DNA from: Trichococcus alkaliphilus
Lineage (GTDB): Bacteria > Bacillota > Bacilli > Lactobacillales > Aerococcaceae
Assembly: GCF_003008695.1 (NCBI RefSeq)
Contig: NZ_PXZT01000009.1
Coordinates: 62,001 to 126,000 of the forward strand
Direction: 5' to 3'
DNA length: 64,000 nt
Part shown: positions 1-9,226 of the stretch, in pieces
Layout of the letters: each line of letters begins with the position of its first letter
How positions within the stretch are numbered: the stretch's first letter is position 1
Position numbers and translations under genes: made by a program
The notes under the pieces: model-generated
The model's input: the letters and a program-made list of their open reading frames with translations, nothing else
Database searches by the model: none
What the model was told of the DNA's origin: nothing

Positions 1-825
1 AATGATTTCGCCGCCTTTAAAAGGTACCTGTTAACATATACTGTTCCGGAAAAGCTGGAACTGAGTGTGTATCAAGTGAAATTACAAGATGGAACGGGTA
101 AAGAACTTCAAAATAAGCTGATTATTCTTGGTGAACGACAAGATGGTTCCATCCTTGGAATAAGTCCCTACTGGTTAGCTTTAGATAGATTTCCAGATAG
201 TATTACAGAAATGCCAATAACTGATGACCATATCTTTAAAAAAGAGGTTTTGCAATCCAGTTTAGAAGAGAAGCGTCAGTTAGAGTTAATGAGATCAAAC
301 CAACTCAATAAATTGCATGATTATCTCATAAATTCATTTGAATCTCAGTACAATGACATATATGAAAAATTAGTTCAATATCAATTGAACAACATTGATA
401 ATCGGAACTCCATTCTTATTAATCAAATGAATTCCCAGCTTATTGATGTTGAAATCCAAAAACAAAGCCGAGTTGAATTACTCAATCGACAACGAACTAT
501 TACAATGATGCCACCTAAAAAAATAGCTCAGTTTGAACTGATCCCAAATGGAAGTTCTATGCGCGTTATAGCAGAAGATTATATTGAGATGATTGTACAA
601 TATGAAAAAGCCAATGGCCGTAAAATAGTAAAAAACTTTGATAATTTATCCCTAGTGGACTTCTACAGCGAACGATACAATGGCGAAGAACGATTCATTA
701 TACTAACGAATCATGCAAACTATGTATTTAGTGAAGAATATATGGAAGACTTGAAACATATTGTTGATAAGACTTATGTGTATTCCATTTCAAATGAGGG
801 GATTATAGAAAATAAACTTTTATAG
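1..825 (+). CDS. C-terminal part of an unknown protein, 5' end outside the window
   Basis: The frame is open from base 1 (it reads NDFAAFKRYLLTY before the first possible GTG at 67), so the true start lies upstream. The visible 274 codons contain a long charged, glutamine-rich helical stretch (about residues 85-165) likely to be coiled coil, then a compact alpha/beta-like tail with YEKANGRKIV and EERFIILTNHANY. That tail has the rhythm of the DUF3883 domain found at the C-terminus of some large helicase or restriction-associated proteins (EK.NGR.. then a charged-aromatic core), but the match is weak and read by eye. The gene ends at an amber codon (823-825), after which the same frame stays open to 954. 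No function is assigned. Confidence 0.6.
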   Translation, partial: NDFAAFKRYLLTYTVPEKLELSVYQVKLQDGTGKELQNKLIILGERQDGSILGISPYWLALDRFPDSITEMPITDDHIFKKEVLQSSLEEKRQLELMRSNQLNKLHDYLINSFESQYNDIYEKLVQYQLNNIDNRNSILINQMNSQLIDVEIQKQSRVELLNRQRTITMMPPKKIAQFELIPNGSSMRVIAEDYIEMIVQYEKANGRKIVKNFDNLSLVDFYSERYNGEERFIILTNHANYVFSEEYMEDLKHIVDKTYVYSISNEGIIENKLL

Positions 826-968
826 AAAGTTTACGGCCAAAGAGTAATATCTAATATTGTAAATGTGCACGAAAAAAGTTATACATCACGTGTATTAAAC
901 CAAGACTATTTAGTTGAGTATTTGTTGTTTCGCCAGTTAAGTAACTTTATATGATTGGAGCGGAATAG

Positions 969-1322
969 ATGGCCAGAAATTTACGATTCAGTGAAATGAG
1001 TTTGGAAGAATTATTGGTTGAAATGCATAGAATGGAACTGATAAGAGAAGATGACGTCAATGGTAATGAAGATGGCTATTGGCGCGAAATCGAATTACAC
1101 AAGAAGGTCTTACGAGTCTCGCGTGAATTGAAGAATCCTAAGATTAATGGTGGCAAGTCCTCGAATGACATTGATATAGATACTACTGATGTTAAACGTA
1201 AGTTATCCAAGTTACTCCTCAATCACGGTTCAGAAATGAAGTCTCGTGGGCAAGGCAGTAGGTTAGAGGCTGAAAAAGCATTGAAAGAGGCACTTTTTCT
1301 GGCATGGCGGCATACCGATTAG
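969..1322 (+). CDS. N-terminal fragment of a TPR-like protein, probably frameshifted
   Basis: 117 codons, start ATG 969 preceded by TTGGAGCGG. The protein is charged and helical and ends in LEAEKALKEALFLAWRHTD. The AEKALKEAL segment looks like helix B of a tetratricopeptide repeat, and the next TPR helix (AAYRLAFIYYRMNDYKKAI) is encoded at once in the -1 frame by the following reading frame, which overlaps by 19 nt. Adding one T to the five-T run at 1294-1298 would join the two. The two frames are therefore probably one gene broken by a homopolymer change. Translational coupling of two separate genes is the alternative. Confidence 0.55.
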   Translation: MARNLRFSEMSLEELLVEMHRMELIREDDVNGNEDGYWREIELHKKVLRVSRELKNPKINGGKSSNDIDIDTTDVKRKLSKLLLNHGSEMKSRGQGSRLEAEKALKEALFLAWRHTD

Positions 1323-2059
1323 CGTTTATATATTATCGTATGAATGATTATAAAAAAGCTATTCAATATTTTAATGCGGCACTTGAAAATACAATTCATG
1401 ATGAACCTATCTTTTGTTTATCGAATCGAGAAACCTACTACGCCAGATTGTATTTAATGACGTGTTATTTGCACGAAGTCGATAATTTGAATGATGAGTT
1501 AGAATTTTCTGCAACCAGTAAAAAATATCCTGTCCTTCCGAACTATACTTCCTACGGAATTAAGGATTTTATATCAGTTCTGGGTTTAGACCTTACGGAT
1601 CAGGAGTACGAACTGCTCACCGATAAAGGAAGTCAGTATATTTCATATGAAGATGCAATGGGCTATTTCCATAAAGAAGAGCGTCCAGAAGATACCTTGA
1701 TTGTTTGGTTTGATGGTGTCAACAGCAAGGTAGCTTTCAATCAAGAGGAGCAACTTTTCCGCAGTGAATTCAAAGCAAAGCAACTAGTATATCTGCTACG
1801 GTTTACTTCGCAAAACAATCCTGGTAATGAGCATAATATGCAGAACTGCTTTGAGGAACTATCCAACAGTCCTTTTGTAACGAATGACAGATTAAGGACA
1901 GCCATCAGTAAGGAAAAGCGTCTTATCTCCAGCTTGGATCCGGAATTAGATGTCATCAGTACTAGTAAATCGCCATATCCCAGTGGCTATTATTACAATA
2001 AAAAAGTGCCATATATGATCATTTGTCGTTCGGAAGAAGCCTCCTTGTTATACAAATAA
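1304..2059 (+). CDS. C-terminal part of the TPR-like protein
   Basis: 251 codons from ATG 1304. The first 30 residues form a clear TPR pair (AYRLAFIYYRMNDYKKAIQYF). The middle part is not recognised. The C-terminal third (about residues 145-250) has the look of a winged-helix-like or effector domain, with RLRTAISKEKRLI and a tyrosine/glycine-rich tail. There is no good ribosome binding site directly before ATG 1304, which supports this being the continuation of the preceding frame rather than a separate gene. Function unknown; TPR proteins next to helicase-type genes are common in accessory regions, but that is only context. Confidence 0.55.
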   Translation: MAAYRLAFIYYRMNDYKKAIQYFNAALENTIHDEPIFCLSNRETYYARLYLMTCYLHEVDNLNDELEFSATSKKYPVLPNYTSYGIKDFISVLGLDLTDQEYELLTDKGSQYISYEDAMGYFHKEERPEDTLIVWFDGVNSKVAFNQEEQLFRSEFKAKQLVYLLRFTSQNNPGNEHNMQNCFEELSNSPFVTNDRLRTAISKEKRLISSLDPELDVISTSKSPYPSGYYYNKKVPYMIICRSEEASLLYK

Positions 2060-2129
2060 AACCATCATAAAAATTGTGACAACCCCTTCACACCCATTTT
2101 CTATAATTAAGACATAAAAGAGAGAGGTT

Positions 2130-3566
2130 GTGATTGAAGTGGTTAAATCAATGGATGCGTTATTAGTGGAACAAGGTTTTATTTTTTCTCAGGTGGATAG
2201 CAGCACGCTAGATTTTCGCAATGAATCAGAATTGAACGTAGAATTCCTGAAGAAAGTCCTTAACAAAAGTAATTGGCGTCATGAATGGCAAGGAAGACTT
2301 CTGACAGTTGGAGATACTTTTTGGAACGAAAAAGTATGGCTTACCCATTGTGCTGTCGGGGGTAGAGGCAGAACCGAAATGTGCGGCTATTTCGATGAAG
2401 AGAACAGCGTTTCTTTGGAGATGTTGGATCTGTACATCAGTGGTTTGGTAAGACAATTAAATCGCCTGGGCTGCAAGACAATCATGAGCTGTGATGGAGA
2501 AGGCGAACGCATACCGAATATCGTATTTGCAACAGAGAATGATACGGAAAGAGCTGCTTTGTTGATGGCGGAGGTTGGACTCGAATATAGAGTTAAGTTA
2601 GCGCGCAAGACAATTGTCATCCTAAAGGAAAGAGAAGAGTTTTTAGGCTTTTTCAGCTTGCTGAACGGGCTATCAGAAAAGCTGAATGCAATCTCTACTG
2701 AGCACCTTGAGAGAGCAGTGTTTGAAAATGTCGTTGAAGAACTGCTCGAAATTCCTGGTGTAAGTGGATATGAATCTGTCATCCGCAACCATGTGATGAA
2801 GAAACTAGCGAAATTAACTGATGAAATGACAGTTGACGATTATGGGAATGTTTTGGCTGAGGTCACCTTCGGGAGAGGTAGCAGAGAACCTTCCTTGACG
2901 ATTATGCTGAACGGTCATTTGGATGTAGTGGATGAAATAGAGGTCGGGAGAGAAATACTGAAGTGCGGTCCTGTCTGGACTTCCAGCACCGGTATTCTGG
3001 GTGCGGACGACAGAGCCGGAATAGGCGTTATTCTGCACACCTTGAAACAGTTACAACGGATGGAATTTCGCGCTCCTGTTAAAGTGAAGATTGCCTTCAC
3101 GGTTGAGGAAGAAGTCGGATTATGCGGTGCAAAATCGGTGTCTTCAGAATTTTTGGAGGACATCCAAGCTGCCTTAGTAGTGGACCGTAGAGGAAGAGGC
3201 GATGTCGTTACTGGCACACGCGGAATCGGTTTTTGCGACGAACTATTCGGAGAGATGCTCGCACTCATCGGAAATTTAGGTGAAGAAAAACGTTGGGAAT
3301 CAACATTAGGCGGGAGTAGTGACACACGCATTTGGGCACAACAAGGGATCCAAAGTGTAAATCTATCGGTTGGCTATCAAAATGAGCACACGAGCCGAGA
3401 AGAGCTAAACCTTGATGATGCATTTGCGACAGCCAATCTGCTCAAGAAGGTATTCCTCCATCTTGACCTGCTAAAGAGCGCACTACGCGGAATTCGCGGG
3501 GCAACACCAAATACGAATGAGCGCCTTCGCCGGACTCAACGCAAAGCGGTATCGTCTGCGGTTTAA
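2130..3566 (+). CDS. M20/M42-type metallopeptidase with an extra N-terminal domain
   Basis: 478 codons; GTG 2130, GTG 2139 and ATG 2151 are possible starts behind AGAGAGG. Residues from about 195 onward are a co-catalytic zinc aminopeptidase of the M20/M42/PepT group: NGHLDVVDE (first metal ligands), GADDRAG (bridging Asp), TVEEEVGLCGAKS (catalytic Glu pair), VVDRRGRGD and a final NEHTSREEL His/Glu site. The first 190 or so residues do not look like this family and contain their own folded segment (WLTHCAVGGRGRTEMCG). The lid domain seems very short, as in M42 enzymes. The likely activity is release of amino acids from peptides in the cytoplasm, but its place before the sigma factor/helicase pair leaves the real substrate open. 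Confidence 0.7.
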   Translation: MIEVVKSMDALLVEQGFIFSQVDSSTLDFRNESELNVEFLKKVLNKSNWRHEWQGRLLTVGDTFWNEKVWLTHCAVGGRGRTEMCGYFDEENSVSLEMLDLYISGLVRQLNRLGCKTIMSCDGEGERIPNIVFATENDTERAALLMAEVGLEYRVKLARKTIVILKEREEFLGFFSLLNGLSEKLNAISTEHLERAVFENVVEELLEIPGVSGYESVIRNHVMKKLAKLTDEMTVDDYGNVLAEVTFGRGSREPSLTIMLNGHLDVVDEIEVGREILKCGPVWTSSTGILGADDRAGIGVILHTLKQLQRMEFRAPVKVKIAFTVEEEVGLCGAKSVSSEFLEDIQAALVVDRRGRGDVVTGTRGIGFCDELFGEMLALIGNLGEEKRWESTLGGSSDTRIWAQQGIQSVNLSVGYQNEHTSREELNLDDAFATANLLKKVFLHLDLLKSALRGIRGATPNTNERLRRTQRKAVSSAV

Positions 3567-3828
3567 AAACTATTAAGCATAAAACTAGGAGTGGTTATTC
3601 TGATTGCGGGAATAATTTTGTAATCGGAGGGAAAGCTCGGATTATTGAATTATTTCCGCTTTTTTGTAAAATAAATGTTGCATATTGAATTTATTTATTT
3701 TATAAGTAGATATTTATTGATATAATCAAATTAACATTATTTTCACAGCTTTTTATTATTCAGAAAAATAAGTATAGACCCAATATTTTTCAAGTTTTGA
3801 TTAAATTAATTGAATGAAGGTGATAGGA

Positions 3829-5058
3829 ATGGATAGTCAATTAGCTGAACAACTAACCACTATTTTCCCAGACAAAGTGATACCTGAAAGCATTCAACAA
3901 TTTTACATGAAGATTGAAGAACACCATATTTTAGATGATATATCGGCATATTCTGCTCTGTATCAGGATAAGGAAAAATTAAAAAAGCTACTAAATTTGA
4001 ATGGATTTTCCTGCAATTGGCCAACAAAAACCTTAAGCCGTATAGACCATAAACATGGAGGGGAAGCTTCGTTTGTCCAAGTGAATGCAAGCGCTATCAA
4101 TTCGGTGGAGAATAAGCCAAGTAAGACACTTACGGACACTCCGGCGTGGGATGATGACTTTGATCTTGATGATTTTTTGGAGTCCGAAGAGTTTTCCACG
4201 AGCATGCAACAGAATGCTGATTTAAGTGACTTTAGGTTCAATAAAGAAATGATACGTGACTATCAACAGGATAACCAAGATGTTTTGAAGGAAGCAATCG
4301 TAGAAAATAATCAACGTTTGGTATGGAAAATTGTGCAGAGGTACAAGCGACACAACACTTCAATCAGTTTAACGGAGGAAGACCTGATGATATCAGGGAA
4401 TATAGGCCTGCTTAAAGCTATTGAGAGATTCGATCCTGACATGGGTTTTGAGTTTTCCACGTATGCATCCAACTGGATAAGGCAAAGCATAGCTAGGGAT
4501 ATTATGGATTATGGTTACATGATTCGACTCCCTGTACATTTAGGCGAGCGTTTGAATAAATTAAAGCGCGTTGAGAGTGAGTTTCAGATCAAATATCCAA
4601 ACTATTCTATTGAGGAAATTTGTGCTGTTCTAGAGATGAGTAAAGAGGAGTACTTGAAACTGAAGACTTATGAATATCAGTACCGAAATATGGCTAGTAC
4701 TGATAAAGCTGTAGGTGAGGACGGGGATACTGCTTTATTAGATTTGCTTCAGAATAGGCATGCAGTTTTATCTGATGATTCAGATAACGAATTACTGAGA
4801 GCGCCTGAAGAATTAGCTATCAATAAAGCAGTAGCAGCATCAATCAACAACTTGCTAGTTGATACTTTGACTGAGACAGAATGCAGTGTAGTAAAAATGA
4901 GACTTGGCCTTGATGGCGAGGAAGAAAATACTCTAGAGAAAATTGGTGGAAAATTTGGCTTGACTAGGGAACGCATTCGCCAGATTGAGTCGAAGGCTCT
5001 GAAGAAAATAAGGAAAAAAATGAACTACTTAATAGCTACGAAGGGGGATTATTTGTGA
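3829..5058 (+). CDS. Sigma-70-family RNA polymerase sigma factor with unusual N-terminus
   Basis: 409 codons from ATG 3829, chosen because AAGGTG (3817-3822) is correctly spaced for it; ATG 3814 is upstream in frame. After an N-terminal region of about 140 residues unlike region 1 of RpoD, it has region 2 (NNQRLVWKIVQRYKR, DLMISGNIGLLKAIERFDP, FSTYASNWIRQSIARDI), region 3 (YMIRLPVHLGERLNKL) and region 4 (LTETECSVVKMRLGL, TLEKIGGKFGLTRERIRQIE). Both DNA-reading regions are nearly housekeeping-like, so it may recognise a common -10/-35 promoter. It overlaps the helicase gene by 4 nt (GTGA), so the two are translated together. A sigma factor this complete paired with one helicase is unusual. Confidence 0.88.
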   Translation: MDSQLAEQLTTIFPDKVIPESIQQFYMKIEEHHILDDISAYSALYQDKEKLKKLLNLNGFSCNWPTKTLSRIDHKHGGEASFVQVNASAINSVENKPSKTLTDTPAWDDDFDLDDFLESEEFSTSMQQNADLSDFRFNKEMIRDYQQDNQDVLKEAIVENNQRLVWKIVQRYKRHNTSISLTEEDLMISGNIGLLKAIERFDPDMGFEFSTYASNWIRQSIARDIMDYGYMIRLPVHLGERLNKLKRVESEFQIKYPNYSIEEICAVLEMSKEEYLKLKTYEYQYRNMASTDKAVGEDGDTALLDLLQNRHAVLSDDSDNELLRAPEELAINKAVAASINNLLVDTLTETECSVVKMRLGLDGEEENTLEKIGGKFGLTRERIRQIESKALKKIRKKMNYLIATKGDYL

Positions 5059-8000
5059 TTCAAACTTTAACAGACCAGACACTGCTTGATTATGCTGCTG
5101 ATCAAAAGGCCTCAAATAAGAAAATAATCTATGTTTTGAAAGGTTTCGACATCTCGCAGATTGAGGCTTTAAGTAATAAGTTGTTTCAGTTTCCTGTCTA
5201 TGAGAACCTAGAAATATTACTTGAAAACAAAGCGAAAATGACAGTAGATATAGTGCTTAAAGCAACTGCTGCAGAATCAGACTACTATTGGTGCACATAC
5301 GAAGAATTCATGACGGCTCAAGATACGCTCTATGATTTTTTTGAATGTGAATGCATTGAGAATAATCTGTACAATAAATTATATCCCTATCAAAATACGT
5401 TGACTGATATATTCGCGGTTTATGAAGAGATTTATCACAATGATGATGAGGAAATTTCTGCATCGCAGGAAGAAAAATTGAATGCCGTTTCGATCTACTA
5501 TGGGAAAATCTACTATAATGCCTCGAATGAAAAATATTACGTGACCTATGAAGCTCCAAAAATAGATTTCAATAAAATCATTCCATTCATCGACAAAAGC
5601 AATTTGAAAGTCGTCCCTATCATCAATGATTATTTGAGTGAGGAGGAGCTATATTCATTTGAGGTAGGCGATAGCGAAGATGAATTTCTTCATTTTACCG
5701 AAAAAATGGAGAATGGAAATATAGCTAAGAAAATCAGGATATTTTTTGCTGATGAAAGAGGGAGCTTGCCCAACAACTACGATGAGCGGATCGCAATCAT
5801 GCAGTACATTGCTGGGGATGAATACCAGATATTTTTGGCTACGAAACAATTAAACTCAAGAACAATCGAGCGCGAAAATGAATACAAAGAAATTTTGAAG
5901 GCCTATTGGGGGTACGACTCTTTTAAAGAATTAAAGATGTACAAGGACATTGAGACAATGGGAAAAGAAACAATTGAAGTGTCTCAAGCTCAGATTATTG
6001 ATGATATCATTGAGCAATCGGAAAATTCTATCCAAGGTCGAAGTTTTCGAGACGTATATGTTACTTCTTCCACTGGATCCGGAAAGTCTGTCATGTTTCA
6101 AATACCAGCACTGTACTTAGCCAACAAGTTTAAAGGCAACGGTTTTTTAACAATCGTAATCTCACCTTTGATCGGCTTGATGGATGATCAAGTAAAAAGT
6201 ATGGAGTTGCGAAATATAAGCAATGCTAAAACGATCCACTCAAACTTATCCCAAATGGAAAAAGAAGAGATTATTTCGGGAGTTCAAGCCGGTACGGTAG
6301 ACATTCTGTATATATCAACGGAGACTTTGCAGAGTCGCTCGGATATCGGGATGCTCATTGGACAACGAAGAGTAGGATTGTTGGTTGTGGATGAGGCTCA
6401 TATTGTAACGACTTGGGGCAAATCGTTCCGTGCAGATTACTGGTATATGGGATCTTACTTGGCAAAAATGAGGAAAAAGCAGACTTTCCCCATCGTGACA
6501 TTTACTGCAACTGCAATATACGGCGGTAAAGAAGACATGTACTTAGAAACAAGGGATAGCTTGAATATGGTCAATCCAATCGCTTATTTCGGTTATGTGA
6601 AACGCGATGATATTCTCATGTGTGTGCAGTCATCGCAAAAAGAGTTTACAAAATATTCCCGAGAATACATAAAAACTAAATTTGAAATAATGGGCAAACG
6701 TTTAAAGAGCTTTGATCGGAAAAATGAAAAAACTCTTGTCTATTTTCCGACTGTCAGAACGTTGAACATGTTCAACAGTCATTTAAGGCAGAATTATTCA
6801 TCGATTGCGGAAAAGACGGCGCTTTATTATGGCAGCCTGGACAAACATGAGAAAAAAGAGAGCCTAAAGGAATTTAAAGATGGTGACGCTAAAGTCATGC
6901 TGGCTACTAAAGCATTCGGAATGGGGATCGATATACCTGACATCCACAATGTGTATCATTATGCACCTACCGGCAATGTCATAGATTACATCCAAGAAAT
7001 AGGACGAGCTGCCAGAAGCTTGCCTGAAGGTTATGCTTGGTTCGATTTTTTGCCTCAAGATTTCACAGAAGTAAAAAGATTACACGGTATGTCCACTATA
7101 AAGAAACAGCAATTAATTGAAGTAATGAGAAAGATAGTGTCTCTTTATGAGCAAAAGAAAAATAGAAATATCGTGGTTAGTGCGGATGACTTCAAATACA
7201 TATTCAATCAGAATGAATTAGAGGATTCGGATATCGACAATAAGTTGAAAATAACGTTATTGATGATTGAAAAAGATTTTGAATCCACGAAAAAATTGAG
7301 CTATGCACCGTTTGTTGCCAGGCCTAGAGCCATGTATGGGAATGAGCTTGTCTTTCTCTCAAAAAAAGGAAAAAAATTATTGGAGTCATCAAAACTGAAA
7401 AAGTATTTTAAGGAAGAAAAGCAACTTGATACTGACTATTATGATTCGATTTGTCAGATGAACTTCAAACAATTATGGGAAGACAGATATCCATCCCTGT
7501 CTTTTCCGCAATTCAAATATAAAATGTACGCGGAGGTGGAGGAATTAAAGGATCAAAAGATTCTTAAAGAAATCAGTCCTGCCATGGGCGTAGAAATCAA
7601 TTATTTGAAGAATGATGTCCAAACGGTTATTGCTAGCATAAACATTGTGTTGGCTGCCCTTGAAGAATTTTTAAGAGGGAAAGTCTATTCTAAAACGTAT
7701 TTTAATGAAAAGATGATCAGTGAATTTTTACAAACTAAACTGGGTATTCAAAACAGATTTGAAGCACTAGGTTTGAGTAGTGTACTCCTGAATTCACTTA
7801 TACAAGTCAGCAAAATAAAGAATGCCGGATACATAAAGGCTCGTGATGAGCGCGGTGACCTATATAATGTAACTACGCATTATATGACCTACTTTGACCA
7901 AATGAAAAGAATAATAAATGGCTTATTCTATGGGGAAAAATTTGCTGATAAGTATGATGACAAGCTCGTTTTTTACGCACAACGAAGCAACAAGAATGAG

Positions 8001-8351
8001 CAGCTAGAGCTGGAGCAGGTATTGTTGGGTGTTGCGGAAGCAGCGGGAGCATTGTCATATGAAATCATAAGTGGAAATTCCCCGCAAATCTATATCCGCA
8101 TAAACAGCATATATCAATTAGAAAAAGTTATTAAGGCCCCTCAAAAATACAACAACCTGATTTTGAAAAGCGTTCATGAACGGCACAATATCAGCGTTGA
8201 ACTGTTGACCTATCTTTTTAAAATGGAGAAGGAAGGCGCAACCAAAGACGAAAAGCTTCGAAATTATACAGAAAAATTCTGGGATGTCATCGAGGATTAC
8301 TTCTTAGGAAAACTTCCGGAACCCGTGCAGGCCAGCTTGTATAGGAATTAA
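5055..8351 (+). CDS. Large RecQ-like DEAH-box superfamily 2 helicase
   Basis: 1098 codons from GTG 5055, overlapping the sigma factor stop. Motif I TGSGKS is at residues 340-345, motif II DEAH at 446-449 followed by TTWGKSFR (the RecQ-like W-G-x-FR after motif II), motif III TFTATA, motif V AFGMGID and motif VI QEIGRAAR at 647-654. The first 330 residues are an extension with no recognised domain. The 440 residues after motif VI lack the four-cysteine zinc site and the HRDC domain of true RecQ, so this is a specialised relative, not housekeeping recQ. A 3'-5' DNA unwinding activity is expected from the family. Coupling to the sigma factor suggests a dedicated process such as defence, repair or control of a mobile region (inference). 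Confidence 0.88.
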   Translation: MIQTLTDQTLLDYAADQKASNKKIIYVLKGFDISQIEALSNKLFQFPVYENLEILLENKAKMTVDIVLKATAAESDYYWCTYEEFMTAQDTLYDFFECECIENNLYNKLYPYQNTLTDIFAVYEEIYHNDDEEISASQEEKLNAVSIYYGKIYYNASNEKYYVTYEAPKIDFNKIIPFIDKSNLKVVPIINDYLSEEELYSFEVGDSEDEFLHFTEKMENGNIAKKIRIFFADERGSLPNNYDERIAIMQYIAGDEYQIFLATKQLNSRTIERENEYKEILKAYWGYDSFKELKMYKDIETMGKETIEVSQAQIIDDIIEQSENSIQGRSFRDVYVTSSTGSGKSVMFQIPALYLANKFKGNGFLTIVISPLIGLMDDQVKSMELRNISNAKTIHSNLSQMEKEEIISGVQAGTVDILYISTETLQSRSDIGMLIGQRRVGLLVVDEAHIVTTWGKSFRADYWYMGSYLAKMRKKQTFPIVTFTATAIYGGKEDMYLETRDSLNMVNPIAYFGYVKRDDILMCVQSSQKEFTKYSREYIKTKFEIMGKRLKSFDRKNEKTLVYFPTVRTLNMFNSHLRQNYSSIAEKTALYYGSLDKHEKKESLKEFKDGDAKVMLATKAFGMGIDIPDIHNVYHYAPTGNVIDYIQEIGRAARSLPEGYAWFDFLPQDFTEVKRLHGMSTIKKQQLIEVMRKIVSLYEQKKNRNIVVSADDFKYIFNQNELEDSDIDNKLKITLLMIEKDFESTKKLSYAPFVARPRAMYGNELVFLSKKGKKLLESSKLKKYFKEEKQLDTDYYDSICQMNFKQLWEDRYPSLSFPQFKYKMYAEVEELKDQKILKEISPAMGVEINYLKNDVQTVIASINIVLAALEEFLRGKVYSKTYFNEKMISEFLQTKLGIQNRFEALGLSSVLLNSLIQVSKIKNAGYIKARDERGDLYNVTTHYMTYFDQMKRIINGLFYGEKFADKYDDKLVFYAQRSNKNEQLELEQVLLGVAEAAGALSYEIISGNSPQIYIRINSIYQLEKVIKAPQKYNNLILKSVHERHNISVELLTYLFKMEKEGATKDEKLRNYTEKFWDVIEDYFLGKLPEPVQASLYRN

Positions 8352-8609
8352 TGCAAAAACAAATACATCTTAGTTCAATTGCCGTTGGTCGATAATGCGG
8401 TTTTCATGTTCTGTGCTTATTTTTGTTTTGTAAATATTCAATTACGGGAGAGTAAATTTGGATTATGAGTCATTTAAATGGATGCAACGAGGAGTTACAG
8501 CTTGATAAGAACAATACTCATTTTCCTTTTGGAAGAAGAAGTTTGATCAGTTCTAGTGGTACGCAAATAATAATTATTAGCTGCATCAGTAGCAGATAGG
8601 AACGACAAA

Positions 8610-8897
8610 ATGAAAAGAGACAAAGTTTTAGATGCCCTTAAAGCAGGAGAATTTGATGGTGTAAGTCATACATATGAACCATATAGTGGCTACGGGAAAA
8701 ATAGTCATCAAAAGGAGATGAGTGTATCCTTTGGGAGTATTGAGGTGACGAAAATTACTACAGGCAAATTCTTTGACGGTAAGGAAAATGAACGATTTGA
8801 AGATAGGACAACTGAAGTGTTGAGTGAGTCTGAAGCGATTGATTTTATAGAAAGTCATCCATATTATTTCTCACAAAGAAGGCCAGACCTATTTTAG
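8610..8897 (+). CDS. Small hypothetical protein
   Basis: 95 codons from ATG 8610 with a modest AGGAACGA upstream. The protein is soluble, charged, and has no signal peptide or membrane segment. It alternates short beta-like stretches (MSVSFGSIEVTKITTG) with acidic loops and ends in SHPYYFSQRRPDLF. I do not recognise it. The 258-nt gap before it (8352-8609) holds only AT-rich sequence and a weak 44-codon frame (8465-8599) with a poorly spaced GGGAG. A strong terminator follows at 9024. Confidence 0.5.
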   Translation: MKRDKVLDALKAGEFDGVSHTYEPYSGYGKNSHQKEMSVSFGSIEVTKITTGKFFDGKENERFEDRTTEVLSESEAIDFIESHPYYFSQRRPDLF

Positions 8898-9023
8898 ATT
8901 AAGAATTGAAAGCTTTGAATAAAAAAATAGCCCGCCTGAGAAAAGTTAACATATCGGTTAAATCTAAATCAACACTATTTTTCGTTAGGCAAAGTGGATT
9001 CTCTACAGCTAAATTATTCAAAA

Positions 9024-9076
9024 CAGTAAGCCCCTAATTTTCGACATCTATCGGAAACTAGGGGCTTGCTGTTTTT
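9024..9076 (+). terminator. Rho-independent terminator closing the left block
   Basis: The arms CAGTAAGCCCCTA and TAGGGGCTTGCTG pair almost perfectly around a short loop and are followed by GTTTTTG. It separates the sigma/helicase block from the sensory operon. The rest of the 305-nt gap 8898-9202 shows only AT-rich sequence up to the dyad at 9162. Confidence 0.85.
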
Positions 9077-9161
9077 GTTTTGGAGAATGGCCACGAGTGC
9101 CTCATATGTACTCCGAGAATGATTTTGTCAGGATTTTCAGAAAGCGCCTGCATAAATTAAT

Positions 9162-9194
9162 TACTTTTGTCAATTTACATATGTGACAAAAGTA
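9162..9194. promoter_or_regulatory. Inverted repeat before the sensory operon
   Basis: TACTTTTGTCA and TGACAAAAGTA are perfect 11-bp arms separated by 11 bp. The core TGTCA-N11-TGACA recurs at 13805-13825 before the PTS operon. It lies directly before the first gene of the operon that encodes a LuxR-type response regulator, so it is a good candidate for that regulator's operator (inference). Confidence 0.6.
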
Positions 9195-9226
9195 TATAGA
9201 CTGTGAGGTGGGAGAGTGATGATAGG

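Noticed and set aside
1290-1322. Programmed -1 frameshift in the TPR gene
   Set aside because: The five-T run does not form a proper slippery heptamer in the zero frame and no downstream pseudoknot was evident; a homopolymer indel is simpler.
3721-3726. TATAAT as promoter of the sigma gene
   Set aside because: No acceptable -35 box at 16-18 bp in very AT-rich DNA, so it is not listed as a feature.
5055-8351. Hachiman, Dpd or Druantia helicase
   Set aside because: None of the partner genes of these systems is present; only generic SF2/RecQ motifs are shared.
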